From NCBI RefSeq assembly GCF_041734735.1, contig NC_134879.1, positions 9,699,810 through 9,763,809 on the forward strand: DNA of 64,000 bases, read 5' to 3'. Origin of the DNA: Babylonia areolata. Taxonomy: Eukaryota; Mollusca; Gastropoda; Neogastropoda; Buccinidae. Numbering within the stretch: the first letter of the stretch is position 1; every line of letters begins with the position of its first letter. Position numbers and translations under genes: made by a program. Positions 1 through 12,700 of this stretch are shown here, piece by piece. Below the pieces are notes generated by a model. It saw nothing but the letters and a program-made list of their open reading frames with translations, searched no databases and was not told the origin of the DNA.

Positions 1-144
1 ACTGTATTCTCTATCATTTGCAATGGCTATACAAAATGGTCATTTGAGCGATACATTTGAGGCATTTGGGGGTAAAATATGCATATATAAAGAAAACTGT
101 AAAAGTTTTAGTATTGTTTGTTGCAATATATATATGCTTCTAGT
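1..144. other. AT-rich sequence, no gene seen
   Basis: AT-rich non-coding sequence before the first SINE. No open frame or signal supported. Confidence 0.5.
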
Positions 145-315
145 GCGTTGGGTTATGCTGCTGGTCAGGAATCTGCTTAACAGATGTGGTGTAGCGTATT
201 AACAGATGTGGTGTAGCGTATTAACAGATGTGGTGTAGCGTATATAGATGATTTGATTGGATTTGTCCAAACGCAGTGATGCTTCCTTGAACAACTGAAT
301 TGAACTGTGTATTTG
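145..315 (+). mobile_element. SINE 3' part, with internally triplicated module
   Basis: The stretch carries the motifs shared by other copies in this window: 'gggttatgctgctggtcagg', 'cagatgtggtgtagcgtat', 'ggatttgtcc' and 'cctccttga' followed by a degenerate ctgaa tail. Other copies are at 13850-13985, 15097-15435, 25875-25985 and 39885-40150. Here the 22-bp module containing 'cagatgtggtgtagcg' is repeated three times in tandem (about 179-242), which no other copy shows. Confidence 0.75.
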
Positions 316-425
316 CTAGAAGTGGGTATGAATAAGAGGTATTCACAGTAACCATGTGTAAATAAATTGATTAAACCACCTTCGAAAAACATGACCTACC
401 CCACCTTATGCCATAATGTTGATAC

Positions 426-513
<88 letters not shown>
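426..513. repeat. (CA)n microsatellite
   Basis: Nearly pure CA dinucleotide run with one interruption. Polyhistidine/threonine frames across it are artefacts. Confidence 0.95.
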
Positions 514-515
<2 letters not shown>

Positions 516-889
516 TCATCTTGCATCAGGGTCAGGATCAGAACAAATACATTGCAGGAGCCAATCTGGCCATCGCTGCTGCAGACTTGGGAAAGAGCAT
601 GTTAAAACTTCTTTTTCAGGCTGTACTGTTAATGATGGAAAACAGCTGATGGCAGAGAACTTTTGATGGCTGCCTAAAATGCTGCAGTTGTCCCTGCACA
701 CAACTCCTTCCTCCAGCTGATTCCATTCTGCTCTTGTTTTTATGGAGAATGAGTTCTTTAGTTGGTCTGTTTTGCAAAATGGAATTTGCAAAATGGAACC
801 GCCTGTGTCATGATCTTTATATGTATAGTTGATCTGGATCTTCAGCTGGTCTTGCTGGCAAGTGTTAGTTTTTTTCTTGTTGTAGACCT
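514..889. other. non-coding, nothing recognised
   Basis: Unique-looking sequence between the CA run and the LINE relic; no supported gene or repeat. Confidence 0.4.
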
Positions 890-1480
890 AGAATTTGGCT
901 GTTGACAGTCCTAAACATTGTGTTGAGGTGGATGATTTGCTCCGATCCTCCAGAGATGGTAAATTTTGCTCTTTTAAAATATGAGTCACACAGCCTGGGT
1001 CCCTTGATCTGCAATCATTTGTGGCACTGGACACTCTCAAGCCATTCAATATATGTTGTTTTTTAAGTATGCACCATACTCCAGCATGTAGCAGACGAGA
1101 GAGATGAAGGCTATTCGTTGACTCAGAGGGCAATTTCTCAGGTTTCGTCTCAGAAAGCTGAGTGTGCTGTTGGCTCTTTTACAAATGTTAGAAATGTGGC
1201 CAGTTCTTGGTAGGAGTGAATTTCCCGGTACAGATCGAAGGCATGGAATCATATGCAAAGAGGCGTACTGTTGATTATACCGACTGTGGTTGGTTGTTAA
1301 TGTAGCACAGAAAGAGTAAAGGACCCAGGACTGTGCTTTGGGGGACACCTGATAGCGCTTGTTTCCTCTAATTTCTCTCCCTTAAAAAGCACCCTCATTT
1401 TCCATTGGGTCAGGAAGTTCTTGGTCCATATGTGGATGGATCCTCTTCTCCCGTAGTGTTTTCTTACGTCTTTGGCAGCA
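890..1480 (-). mobile_element. LINE relic, reverse transcriptase part (Jockey/CR1 type)
   Basis: On the minus strand, pieces read like the palm and thumb of a non-LTR reverse transcriptase: a 'GVPQSTVLGPLLF'-like stretch near 1330-1370, then 'ANSTLSFLRRNLRNCP' and 'MLEYGAYLKNNI' near 1060-1190. The frame shifts several times, so this is a decayed 5'- and 3'-truncated copy. The assignment to the Jockey/CR1 group rests on recall of these motifs. Confidence 0.7.
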
Positions 1481-1587
1481 AGATCGCTGTTTCATTGACA
1501 TGGACTGAAAGTACAGCGCAGAGCAAAGCAACAGGCCTAGTTTTCATCAGTTTGACATGGTACATTATATGACATCAAACATACAGC

Positions 1588-2175
1588 TAATAATAATAAT
1601 AATGGATTATATAGCGCTGAATCTTGTGCAGAGGCAAATCAAAGCGCTTTCGCACCAGTCATTCACACGCATGCATAACTCTAAAACTGTAGAAACTAAA
1701 GACAAGGGAGGCTATTTTGGGAAGAGGTGGGTTTTAAGGCCAGACTTGAAAGAGCTGAGTGTGGAGACTTGACGAAGCGAAAGAGGAAGTTCATTCCAAT
1801 CACAAGGTCCAGAGTCAGAGAAAGAACGGCGGCCAACAGTCAAGTGTTTGAATCTGGGTATGCGTAAACAGAGTGGATCCGAAGCCAATCGTAGTGAGCG
1901 AGATGGAGTGTAGAGGTGAAGGCAGCCGCAGAGATAGGAAGGGGCAGTTTTGTGAATACATAGAGTGCTGATCTTGTACTTTATTCGGTGTGAGACAGGG
2001 AGCCAGTGGAGATGTTGCAAAAGAGGAGTGATGTGCTCAGATCTTTTCTTTCTGATGACGAGTCGGGCAGCAGAGTTTTGTATGCGCTGAAGGGACTGAA
2101 TGGATGAAGCAGGCAAACCAGACAATAGAGAGTTACAGTAGTCAAGGCGAGAGAGAATGAGAGAAACGACAAGTC
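1588..2175 (-). mobile_element. LINE 3' end (CR1/L2 type)
   Basis: A minus-strand open frame (2125-1712) encodes the C-terminal end of a non-LTR reverse transcriptase, with 'LQRIQNSAARLVIRKK', 'HLHWLPVSHRIKYKI' and 'SLRQVSTLSSFKSGLKTHLF'. It is followed by the element's 3' UTR and a terminal TTATTA-type microsatellite (1588-1602). The 5' side is truncated. The 3' terminal part recurs at 47768-47990. Confidence 0.85.
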
Positions 2176-2834
2176 TAGATGTTGCGCCGCAGTTGACAGT
2201 AGCAGGACTGACATGTCTGACTGATAAATTTTTGCATGGTCAGTGTATTGTCAAGCTAACCCCGTCCCTACAAAATTTTGCTTTGTTGGCACATCGATCT
2301 CAGCTCCAGATATACTGTACAGTTTACAGAGGTTGTCATGTTACATAACAGCTGTTTCCACCGTAAACAATTGCGTGATGCAAGAAGTCCAAATGTCGCA
2401 CAGTTGCTACGCGTGCACATCGTAAACAAACCATGCCCCACGTGAGGTCAAGGTCAAATATGAGTTCTCGCCAAATCTCAGAGCACCTGGCAAAGACGAG
2501 ATTCAAGGAGCCATTGGAAGAATAACAACACACAGTAATTATTTGCACTTTGGCTTTCGCTGTGACATTTTCGGGCCCCTGGGAATTCAGAACCAGCTGT
2601 GAAAAAGGGGCAGATTGGATGTGGAACCAGTCCTCAGATAAATGAATATTAGCATTGCTAATCACCGGTGCCGAGGTCGAAGTTATTTGTTGGGAGCGTA
2701 ACCTAAACCTGTCTGCGGGTTTGTCGGATCAGATGGATCTTCTGCTGGAGAGTTCCGGAGTGTTTGTGCACATGTGAATGCAGTTAACCCTGTGATTTAA
2801 GGCGGTGTGTCCGCATATTACGGTGCAGGCCAGC
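2176..2834 (+). promoter_or_regulatory. 5' flank and leader of the PP2A B56 gene
   Basis: No other gene seen. The last about 130 bases should be 5' leader: an in-frame TGA at 2793 precedes the start codon at 2835 with no in-frame ATG between, so 2835 is the first usable start. No TATA box is obvious; the transcription start cannot be placed by eye. Confidence 0.4.
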
Positions 2835-2976
2835 ATGTCGGCGAAAGTCACTGACCATATTGACCCTTTTTCAACAAGAGCCTCAATAAAATCAAAGAAA
2901 CAAAGAAGATCTCAAGGATCATCACATTTTCGAAGTGCAGTTGGTCACGAATTACAGGCACTGCCACATCTAAAAG
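2835..2976 (+). CDS. PPP2R5E: PPP2R5E exon 1 (start, residues 1-47)
   Basis: Starts [17 protein letters not shown] and has the basic stretch '[16 protein letters not shown]' that matches the N-terminal region of B56 proteins. Ends 'PHLK' plus one base before donor gtgagg; the split Asp codon (G|AT) joins exon 2. Confidence 0.9.
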
Positions 2977-3631
2977 GTGAGGTAATAAGGTGTTTCTGAT
3001 GCAGACGTGACGTTTGGCGGTAATATATAGTAGTATTTATACTAGTTTTTGGTACACACTGACACTGGGAGCATATTTTAGCTGCTTTTTCTGTCATATG
3101 TTGAAATAATTTATAATTTTACCATTATAATTCTATCGTAAACGAATTATCTTAGTTTTGCAATTTTGTTGAAATGGATGAAATTAACCAGAATTGTTTG
3201 GGATTCTGATAAATCAAATCTATATATTGTTACTATGTATAATGGATTGAGCAATTTTAGATTTTGATAAACTGTTGTTGGAACTATGATAAACTGTTAA
3301 TTGTTGAATGTTGTACTTTCTGCATACAAGGTTTTATAAAATTAGAAAAACAATGACAGATTATGCCAAGACATTTGATAAAGTGGGATTGAATTCTGAA
3401 TGCAAGTATCAATCCAAAATTCAATAAGACAGTAAATAGATAAAGATTTGATCCTTTAGCAACAACTATAGTATAATGTATTAAAACCAAGCTGTAAAAA
3501 AAATAATAAATAACCACTTTTCAATGATAAGAAGAATCAATTATACAGTTGTTTGGTTGTTGTTGTTGTTTTTTTTAAAGAAAACTGTTTTTGAAAATAT
3601 GAAAACATGTAGAACCAGAAATGTTGACAGT

Positions 3632-3693
<62 letters not shown>

Positions 3694-6580
3694 TTTTTTT
3701 AATATAAAAACAGAATATATATTAGTCAGTGCACTTCCCACAGAATGGAAATCATGAATTGAACATTTCTTGCATGAAGCAATAATCTCAAGGTTGTCAG
3801 TGCAAGCATAGAGCAGTTAACATCATTGTGCAATGTATGAAAGATCTTTGTCTTTCAATTTTCACTTTTGGAAATACAAATTTGACATCTGGATATTATT
3901 TTCAATGAAAATATGTTAATGTAACACAAGAATGCACAAAATATTAAGTACGTAAATGGAGTATAGCATCTATAAACAAAGTAAGTCAGTAATTACATAA
4001 AATTAGCATAGCAAATATTAGCATCAAGAAGCAGAGTTTAACTTAGAAAAAAAAAGTATATCGTTACAATATATATAGAATGAGCATAGCATTAGCAGTT
4101 ATTTCCATCAAGAAATAGTGTATCATCTAAAAATAAAGGAAATCAATACTTATACGATGTGCATAGCATCAAGGAACAAAGTAAAAATCAGTTCATAAAA
4201 TGAGCATAGCATCAACTGATCAAGAAATAAAGTGTTTTATATTCTGAGGTTCAGAAGAATGTATTTCACTATGAGTATGAGGTGGGGGGGGTTTGTTGGG
4301 TGGGTGGGTGGTGGTTGTTTTTTCATGATAATGTCTGAGCAGTGGAAGATTTATTATGAATTGGATTGCAGTTATCAGCCAGTGATTTGTGTATTTTATT
4401 ACTATCTTTGTTGGAATTGTTTGCACTGATCTTACAGTAAAAGTGTTATGATTATGAAGAGAAGTGGGGATGTAATTATCAATATCAGCCAGCAATGTGT
4501 GGAAGCATGTGTGCTTTGAAATAAACATGAGGATGCAGTTAGCATCCAAACATTTGTGTAACTGTAAGCATGAGACTGAGTCTACTGTTTTTGATATAGT
4601 CATAGATTGTTTGTTTTGTTTTGTTTTTGTGTGTGTTTGACACAATGACAGAAAGGTGTTTAAACAGAAATGTATTGACAGTAAAAGTGTTATGAAGAGA
4701 AATGGGGGAAAAAGGGGTAAATGTGATGAAGAGTTGTGAGTACACAGTGATCAGTGCTATGAACTAATGAAGAGAAGCAGGGATGCAGTTATAACTGCTA
4801 TGAAGAGGATTGAGGATGTAGTGATGAGCGCTATGAAGAGAATCTGAGAAGTAAGAATGTAGCACTTGATAACGCTATGAAGAGAAGTGAGAATTTAGTG
4901 ACAAGTGCTTTGAAGAGAAGTGATGTTGTGGTGATCAGAGCTATGAAGAGAAGTGAGAATGTGGGGATAAGTGTTATGAACATAATGAAGAGAATTGAGG
5001 ATGTGGTGATAAGTCAGCTCTTTGAAGAGAAGTGAGGATGTGGTTATGGTGGCTGTGTTTGACAGATGCCCTGCCAGCAGACCAGCAGGACCTGTTCATC
5101 AAGAAGCTGCAGCAGTGCCAGATGGTGTTTGACTTCATGGACCCAGTCACTGATCTCAAGAGCAAGGAGATCAAGCGAGCTTGTCTGAACGAGTTGGTTG
5201 ATTACATCACCGCCACACGCAATGTCCTCACCGAGCCTGTCTACCCGTATATTGTGCATATGGTCAGTCAGTCTGTTCCTACATTGTGCATAAAATATGT
5301 GCTTAGTCAGTCTGTGGATCCCTATATTGTGCATATGATCAGTCAGTCTGTTCATACATTGTACACTTGCTCAGTCAGTCTAGGGATCTCTATGTTGTGC
5401 ATATATGGTCAGTCAGTCTATTCCTACATTGTGCACTTGCTCAGTCAGTCTGTGGATTCCTATGTTGTGCACATGGTCAGTCAGTCTGTTCCTACATTTT
5501 GCACTTGCTCAGTCAGTCTCTGGATTCCAATGTTGTGGATATAGTCAGTCAGTCTATCCTTCCCTGCGTTGTGCACATGGTCAGTCTATGAATTCCTATG
5601 TTGTGGATATAGTCAGTCAGTCTATCCCCTATGTTGTGCACATGCCTAGTCAATGGATTCCTATGTTGTGGATATGGTCAATCAGTCTATCCTTCCCAAC
5701 ATTGTGCACATGGTCAGTCTATGGATTCCTATGTTGTGGATATAGTCAGTCAGTCTATCCCCTGCGTTGTGCACATGCTCAGTCAATGGATTCCTATGTT
5801 GTGGATATGGTCAGTCAGTCTATCATTCCCTACCTTGTGCACATGGTCAAGTAAGTCTACCCTTCCCTATGTTGTGCACATAGTCAAGTCAGTCTGTCCC
5901 TGTGTTTTGCACATGGTCAGTCAGTCTCTAGATCCCTATGTTGTGCATATGGTCAGTCAGTGTATCCCAACGCTGTGTTCATAGTTCATAGTCAATCATA
6001 CTCAGTCACAGAGTCCATCAGTTGCATCCTCACTAAAATATCATAGGTGTTCATAGGCTGCAACTCCCAAGATTCATGCTTGATTGACCTTGGGAATTCA
6101 TTGCCTTGGTTTACTTTGTTGATCTCTTTACACCACAAATATATTTTATTATGTTTATGTAAGTTTGGAAAAGTAAAAGCCATTTAGTTTTCAAGGAGGG
6201 TAAACTCTGATTAATGCTTCATATAAGTTCTATATAGTTAAACTGAAAGGTTTAGGCTTAAGTACTTTGTTTTCTTGGAGTTTAAATGCTGGTTTTGTTT
6301 CCATAATGTCCAGTCCTCAGACACAGTTTACGGGATCTTAAATATATGCAAAGTAGATTCTGTGGATATGGAGTCAGTGACTTAATTTGTTCATGTTTGT
6401 CTCACTTTTTTTCACTAGTTTGTCAAACTTTTGCTTTTCATCATTTACCAGAATGCTGTTGTTGTTTTTAATTCAGTTTAATTTTTAAATGGAAAGCAAA
6501 AAAACGAGTCATGAATGATAAAAGTTAATCTGGTCCTTCTGTGTGTTTGTTTAGATCTGTCAATGCTTCCATCACTGTCT

Positions 6581-6654
<74 letters not shown>

Positions 6655-6724
6655 CCCTCTCTCTCTCATCCCTCCCCCCCCCCTCTCTCTCTCTCTCATC
6701 CCCTCTCGCTCTCATCCCTCCCCC

Positions 6725-6768
<44 letters not shown>

Positions 6769-7509
6769 GTCTATACTGTTAGGCTGGCTGGCTGCAGCAC
6801 ATATTCTGCTCCCAGATAATCAAAACTTTCTCCATGTGTACAAAATTGGTTATGAAATGTCAAGTGTCACCGTGTATGTTTGGAAACATTGTGAAATTCA
6901 GGGTCTCATGTTACACTGATCATGTTCGCAGAGAAAGTAGTGACATTGACAAGGTGTGTGTTGACTTTTCAACGGCATTATGATTATCTTGGCTGGCTTT
7001 TATGTTATGATATGATTTTATTACGATGGAAGTGGCATGAGACATAGAAAGATGTGTATTGAAAAAAGTGTTACGTAACCTGTATCAGACTACACAGAAG
7101 GTGAGAACTTTGCTCCAGAAAGACAAGATGGGAAATCTGTATTGACGTTCTCAAACTCTCCAAAGATAGAAAAGTTCCTTTCTTAGTATTTCAGCTCATA
7201 CTCAGATAATTGACTTTTGTGTCTTAACATTTTTAAGAGTTCTCATTCAGTTTTCTGGAGAGAAAAATCAACGAAACAAAAGTTCAGGAGCAAGATAGTG
7301 TAAAGCCAATGTCGTCACCAGAGCTGTAAAGTTAAAGATTTCAATTGCTATGACTCAGCTCCCTTCCACCAGAGTAGTTTTAATAATCAGAGAATAATAC
7401 TCCTGCTTACAGAACTTCACACTGAAGCATGTACAAGAATACATGCAGTTGCTTGTACAGTAGTCAGTACACACAGTTTATACTCACTGTACACTACACA
7501 CACACCCAT

Positions 7510-7546
<37 letters not shown>

Positions 7547-9670
7547 TATCCACATGTCACTGGCAGACAACAATGGAGCATAATTCCTTTCTGTATCTAC
7601 CCCCTCAGCTGTTAGTTCACAGCGGTGGTGTCAACAAAGCCAGGTCTGTTGTAAAGCACTGCTCCACTGCCACTGTCCCACAGTTCACCTTTGCCAGCAC
7701 ACTGCCTATTGTGACTGAGCGTGCTTGGCATTGATTAGGATTGATCAGTGAAGCAGATCAGTAGCTCCATGTAATCACCAGCTCCCCCACCCTGTTCCCA
7801 CCCACTCCCTCGCCCTTCCATGGAATTCCGAACAATGGGCTGTCAGTGATTATGACACTGTCAGTTGTCATTCTTTTCTGTATTGTTACTGTGGGGCGGG
7901 AGAATGTATGTTACCAAAGGCTTTTTTTTTTATCTTTGTGTGTGTATGTTTATTTTAGTTTGAAATTGTTTGAAAAAGATTTCAACTCAGCACTAATAAA
8001 AATATTGATTGTGTGAGTGTATGTGTGTGTGTGTGTGTGTGTGTGCGTGTGCATGTTTTACTATGTGTGTATCAAATGATTGTGTGAGTGTGTGTCTGTG
8101 TGTGTTTCGCTATGTGTGTGTTACTGTGTATTAGGGTGTATCTATGTAGATATACAGAGATGTAAGGGTGTGTACTTGGACATTTAAAAAACAGGTGAAA
8201 AAAAATGAATCTTCAGCATGAAATCCAGTCCAGAATTTTTAAGATTAAATCTTACGCTATCAGTCGTACAGATAGGATACCCAAAAAAAAAAACCTCCAA
8301 AAATCTTTGTTCTAAAAGCACACACAAATGACCAGCAATAGAAAACCAATTTTATGAAATTATTCTTTGCATAAATTAAATAAGTCCCAATAACTGTTCA
8401 TGAATTACAGAAAGCCCATTTTAGAAGTAGCATTTGATTTTAGTTTGTAGTGGTGATGAATTTTATCAGTCTTAAGGCCCTTGTCATTGTGTCATTGAGG
8501 CAGAAAAAAATGTATCAGATTCAATGTGTTGTGGGGGAAAATTCAGTTGACATGTAATCATTTATTGAAGTGCTGATTTGATAATGTAGCTGATGTCCAA
8601 AGTAAATGGTAATCATCGCTGTATTCAAGTGTGTCAATGTCCATAATTTCAGATAGCCTGTAATATATTCCGGACACTGCCCCCGAACGAGAACCCTGAC
8701 TTTGACCCTGAGGAGGATGACCCCACTCTAGAGGCCTCTTGGCCCCACCTCCAGGTAAGGACATCTGTTAAACCTTTACTATACCTCCAGGTAAAGACGT
8801 CAGCCCTGAAAACGGAGTATGGCTGCCAACATGGCAGGGTAAGAACGGTCATACATGTAAAAGCTTTCTTGTGTACATACTAGTGAATGAGGGAGTTGCA
8901 GCCCACAAAGTAGAAGATACCTCCAGGTAAGGACATCATTTAAACCTGTAGTATACCTCCAAGTAAAGACAACTGTTATACTTTCAGGTAAAGACATCTG
9001 TTATACCTGTAGTATGCATCCATGTAAGACATTAGATATACCAGTATTATACCCCAGGTGACAACATCAGTTCTGCCTGTATTATAGTTTATACCTCCAG
9101 GTGATGACATCAGTTCTACCTGTGATATACCTCTAGGTAAAGACTGTAATGTTATGTTTGTAGGAGCAAATGTGCAGGTTTCAAACTCGTTTGTTGTACC
9201 TAAAGACAGGCAGGAGTTCCAGACATGTTAGAATACAAGAAATGTGTAAGTGTGCTCATTTTATTATTAGATGTTACATGATCATTTTGTTTGGGGTGGG
9301 GGGTCAGTAGTAAATGGTGCTGTGATACAGCAGATGTATGTTATAAAGCCTTTTTCTCTGTGCCTGCAGATTGTCTACGAATTCTTCTTGCGGTTTTTAG
9401 AATCTCCAGACTTCCAGCCCAGCCTGGCCAAAAAGTACATCGACCAAAAGTTTGTGCTACAGGTAATGAGCCTATTGTTTGGCACAGGTGATCAAAGTTT
9501 TAGTTCCGCAGGTAATGAAGAAGTATGGTTTGATACAACACTTTTAATTCACATAAAACTCTGTTGAAAAAAAAAAGAATTAGTTATGGGATTTGTTAGA
9601 AACTGATGGGTTGGCAGGTATCACGGCTCGTGGTGTTTGTTGTGCATGTGTTCATGTGCACCTCTCTTTT

Positions 9671-9712
<42 letters not shown>

Positions 9713-12700
9713 CGCTCCCCCCTCTCTCTGTCTCTCTCCACCTCTCTCCTTCACCTCCTTCTATCCATGCATATGCACGTGCATATCTGAGGATATGTGT
9801 GTGACATGTCCCTTCTCTTGAACATTTTTTTAACTCTGAGTGAGTTCAGAAACTTATGTCGTTTGGGAGAAAGATTCCCCTTGGCTGTTGATGCCGAGCT
9901 GGCAGGAGAGACGGGTCACCGTTCCAGCGTGTGTGCTGTTGGGTGCCGTCGGTGAAGTTGTGGGGCGATTTCCTTGTCACCCCCTTCTTCTTCGGTGTTT
10001 GTCTGTGTGGGTCTGGGTGGTTTTTTTTTTCACCCTGGTCCAGTGGTGTGCCTATTTACCTGGTGACAGATTTTCCTGTGAGTTTCCCCCCCTTCTGTGC
10101 CACTGCCTTCGACGGATCTCCGGGAGACAACTCTGGAACGGTCCTTGTTCCCCTTCTACCGTGTCCTCCCCAAAACTTCCTCACTCCCGATCCCACTCCT
10201 CACTTCCAGCCTACCCTTTCCCACTTTCCCATTGCCCCTCTCATCCTGATCCTATCCCAGCCATCAAAACTGCAAGTGTTGTCAGTCTTCAGCTGTCTGG
10301 ATGAGTCTGAACTCTGGCAGTGTAGTTGAGCTGAACTGGCGCTGCAGTTGACCGTGAATTTGTAGAAGAATTGTGCCGTGGTTAGACAGGGGGTTATATA
10401 TTTGAATGCGTTGTTTTATGCCGTTTATTTATTTATGTATTTTTCCTATGATCACAGTTAGCTAGTCTGGGAACGGGTGGGGGTACATGGGCAACCCCTT
10501 ACGGGCTGTGACAGCAGGTGTGGAATAATCCTGCGTATGTGTTGAGGGATTTGGCAGGTGTGGAATAATCCTGTGTATGTGTTGAGGGGTTGGGCAAAAA
10601 AGGAATCGTGCACGTGTTGATGTATCGGGAGGTGTGGAATGATCCTATTTGTGTGTTAAGGGCTTGGCAGGTGTGGAATAATCTTGTGTATGTGTTGAGG
10701 GGTTGGCAAAAAAGGAACCGTGTATGTGTTGATGTATTGGCAGGTGTTGAATAATCCTGTATGTGTTGAGGGGTTGACAGATGTGGAATAATCCTGAATA
10801 TGTGTTGAGGGGTTGGGAGGTGTGGAATAATCCTGTGTATGTGTTGAGGTGTTGGCTTGTGTGGAATGATCCTATTTATGTGTTGATGTGTTGGCAGGTG
10901 TGGAATAATCCTGTGTATGTGTTGAGGGGTTGGTATGTGTAGAATGATCCTGCATATGTGTTGAGGGGTTGGCAATTAAGGAATTGTATATGTTTTGAGG
11001 GTTTGGCAGGTGTGGAATTGTGTTCGTGTTGAGGTGTTGGCAGGTGTAGAATAATCCTGTGTATGTGTTGAGTTGAGGGGTTGGCAGGTGTGGAATGATC
11101 CTATTTGTGTGTTGAGGGGTTGGGAAGTATGGAATAAGTATGGATTAATCCTGTACATGTGTTTAGGTGTTTTCTGGTGGGAAATAATCCTGTGTATGTG
11201 TTGAGGGGCTTGGCAGGTGTGGAATAATCCTGTGTATGTGTTGAGGGGCTTGGCAGGTGTGGAGTAATCCTGTGTATGTGTTGAGGTGTTGGCAGGTGTG
11301 GAATAATCCTTTGTATGACTGTTGTGTTTTGCAGCTGTTAGAACTGTTCGACAGTGAGGATCCCAGAGAGAGGGATTTCCTGAAGACAGTGCTGCACAGA
11401 ATATACGGAAAGTTTCTGGGGCTTCGCGCCTTCATCCGGAAACAGATCAACAACATCTTCCTCAGGTTGGTTGGCCCATGACAGGCCTGTCTGTTGTGTG
11501 TTGTTGGTTTTGTTTGTTTGGTATGTTTTTGGAATGTGTTACTGCTGGTGTTGTTTGTTTGAATTGTGTTGTTGGAATGCGTTACCACTGGTTTTGTTTG
11601 TGTCTTGTTGGAATGTGTTACCACTGGTTTTGTTTGTTTATTGTGTTTTGTTGGAATGTATTACCACTGATGTTACTTGTGTGATGTGTCTTGTTGGAAT
11701 AGGTTACCAATGGTGTTATATGTTTGTTGTGTCTCGTTGGAAAGTATTACTGCTGGGATGGTTGGTTTTTTGTTTCGAATATCTTGTCATCCATTACTAT
11801 CATTACTACAGAATGTGTCTTGTTGTGTGTCAGCATCTATTGCCATCATGAATACAGAATATGTCTTACTGTCTTTTGGTAACCTCAGTTTTAGATTTTG
11901 TGCTTCCACTGTCTGGAATCGACTGCCTGTGAGTCTTCATCACCAACCAACACTCCCTTTGCTCAAAACCCAGCTAAAAATTCATCTGTTCTGTAAGATG
12001 TTCTGTAAGGGTGTTTTTTTGTTGTTGTTTTTTTCACTGTTAATTTGAGATGTTTTCTGTTCATTGGTGTGTGTGTGTGCATGGTTGAGTGTGGTTTGTC
12101 ATTTCCGGGTGTGGCTGGGCATGAATGGGCGATTGCCAGCACATTGAGTCTACTTAGAGAAATGTGCCATACAGATGCCCTCATTATTATTGTTATTGTC
12201 AGGTTCATCTATGAGACAGAATTGTTCAACAGGTTGGAGGCTGTGTGTGGTTTTCTATGACCGTCATGATTGCATGTTGAATGTTGTCAGGTTCATCTGT
12301 GAGACCAAGTTGTTAAATGGGGTGGGGGAGTTGTGTGTTGTCTTGAATACATGATGTGTTGTAAGGTTCATCTGTGAGACCGAGTTATTCAATAGGATGG
12401 GCGAGTTGTGTGTTGTCATGAACATTTACATGTTATCAGGTACATCTGTGAGACTGAGTTGTTCAATGAGGTGGGGGAGCTGTGTGTTGTAATCTGTGAC
12501 CGTCATGATTACATGTTGTATGCAGTCAGGTTCATCTATGAGACCAAGTTGTTCATGGGGTGCGGGAGTTGTGTGTTGTCATGAACACATATGTTTTCAG
12601 GTTCATCTATGAGACGAAGTCATTCAGTTGGGTGGAGAAGTTGTGTGTTGTCATCTGTGACTGTCATGATTACCTGTTGTGTGTTGTCAGGTTCATCTGT

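Noticed and set aside
367-666. Open frames rich in His-Thr across the CA run
   Set aside because: Pure product of a dinucleotide repeat; no protein features.
2805-2834. Upstream extension of the B56 start (GTG at 2805)
   Set aside because: Not an ATG and just after an in-frame TGA; the ATG at 2835 is the first proper start.
6478-6919. Ser-Leu and Arg-Glu frames across the CT run
   Set aside because: Microsatellite translation.
9840-10329. Two overlapping frames of 130-155 codons in B56 intron 4
   Set aside because: C/T-rich composition, no recognisable motif, inside a well-supported intron.
10499-11624. Long minus-strand frames with '[11 protein letters not shown]'-like repeats
   Set aside because: Translation of the 38-40 bp minisatellite.
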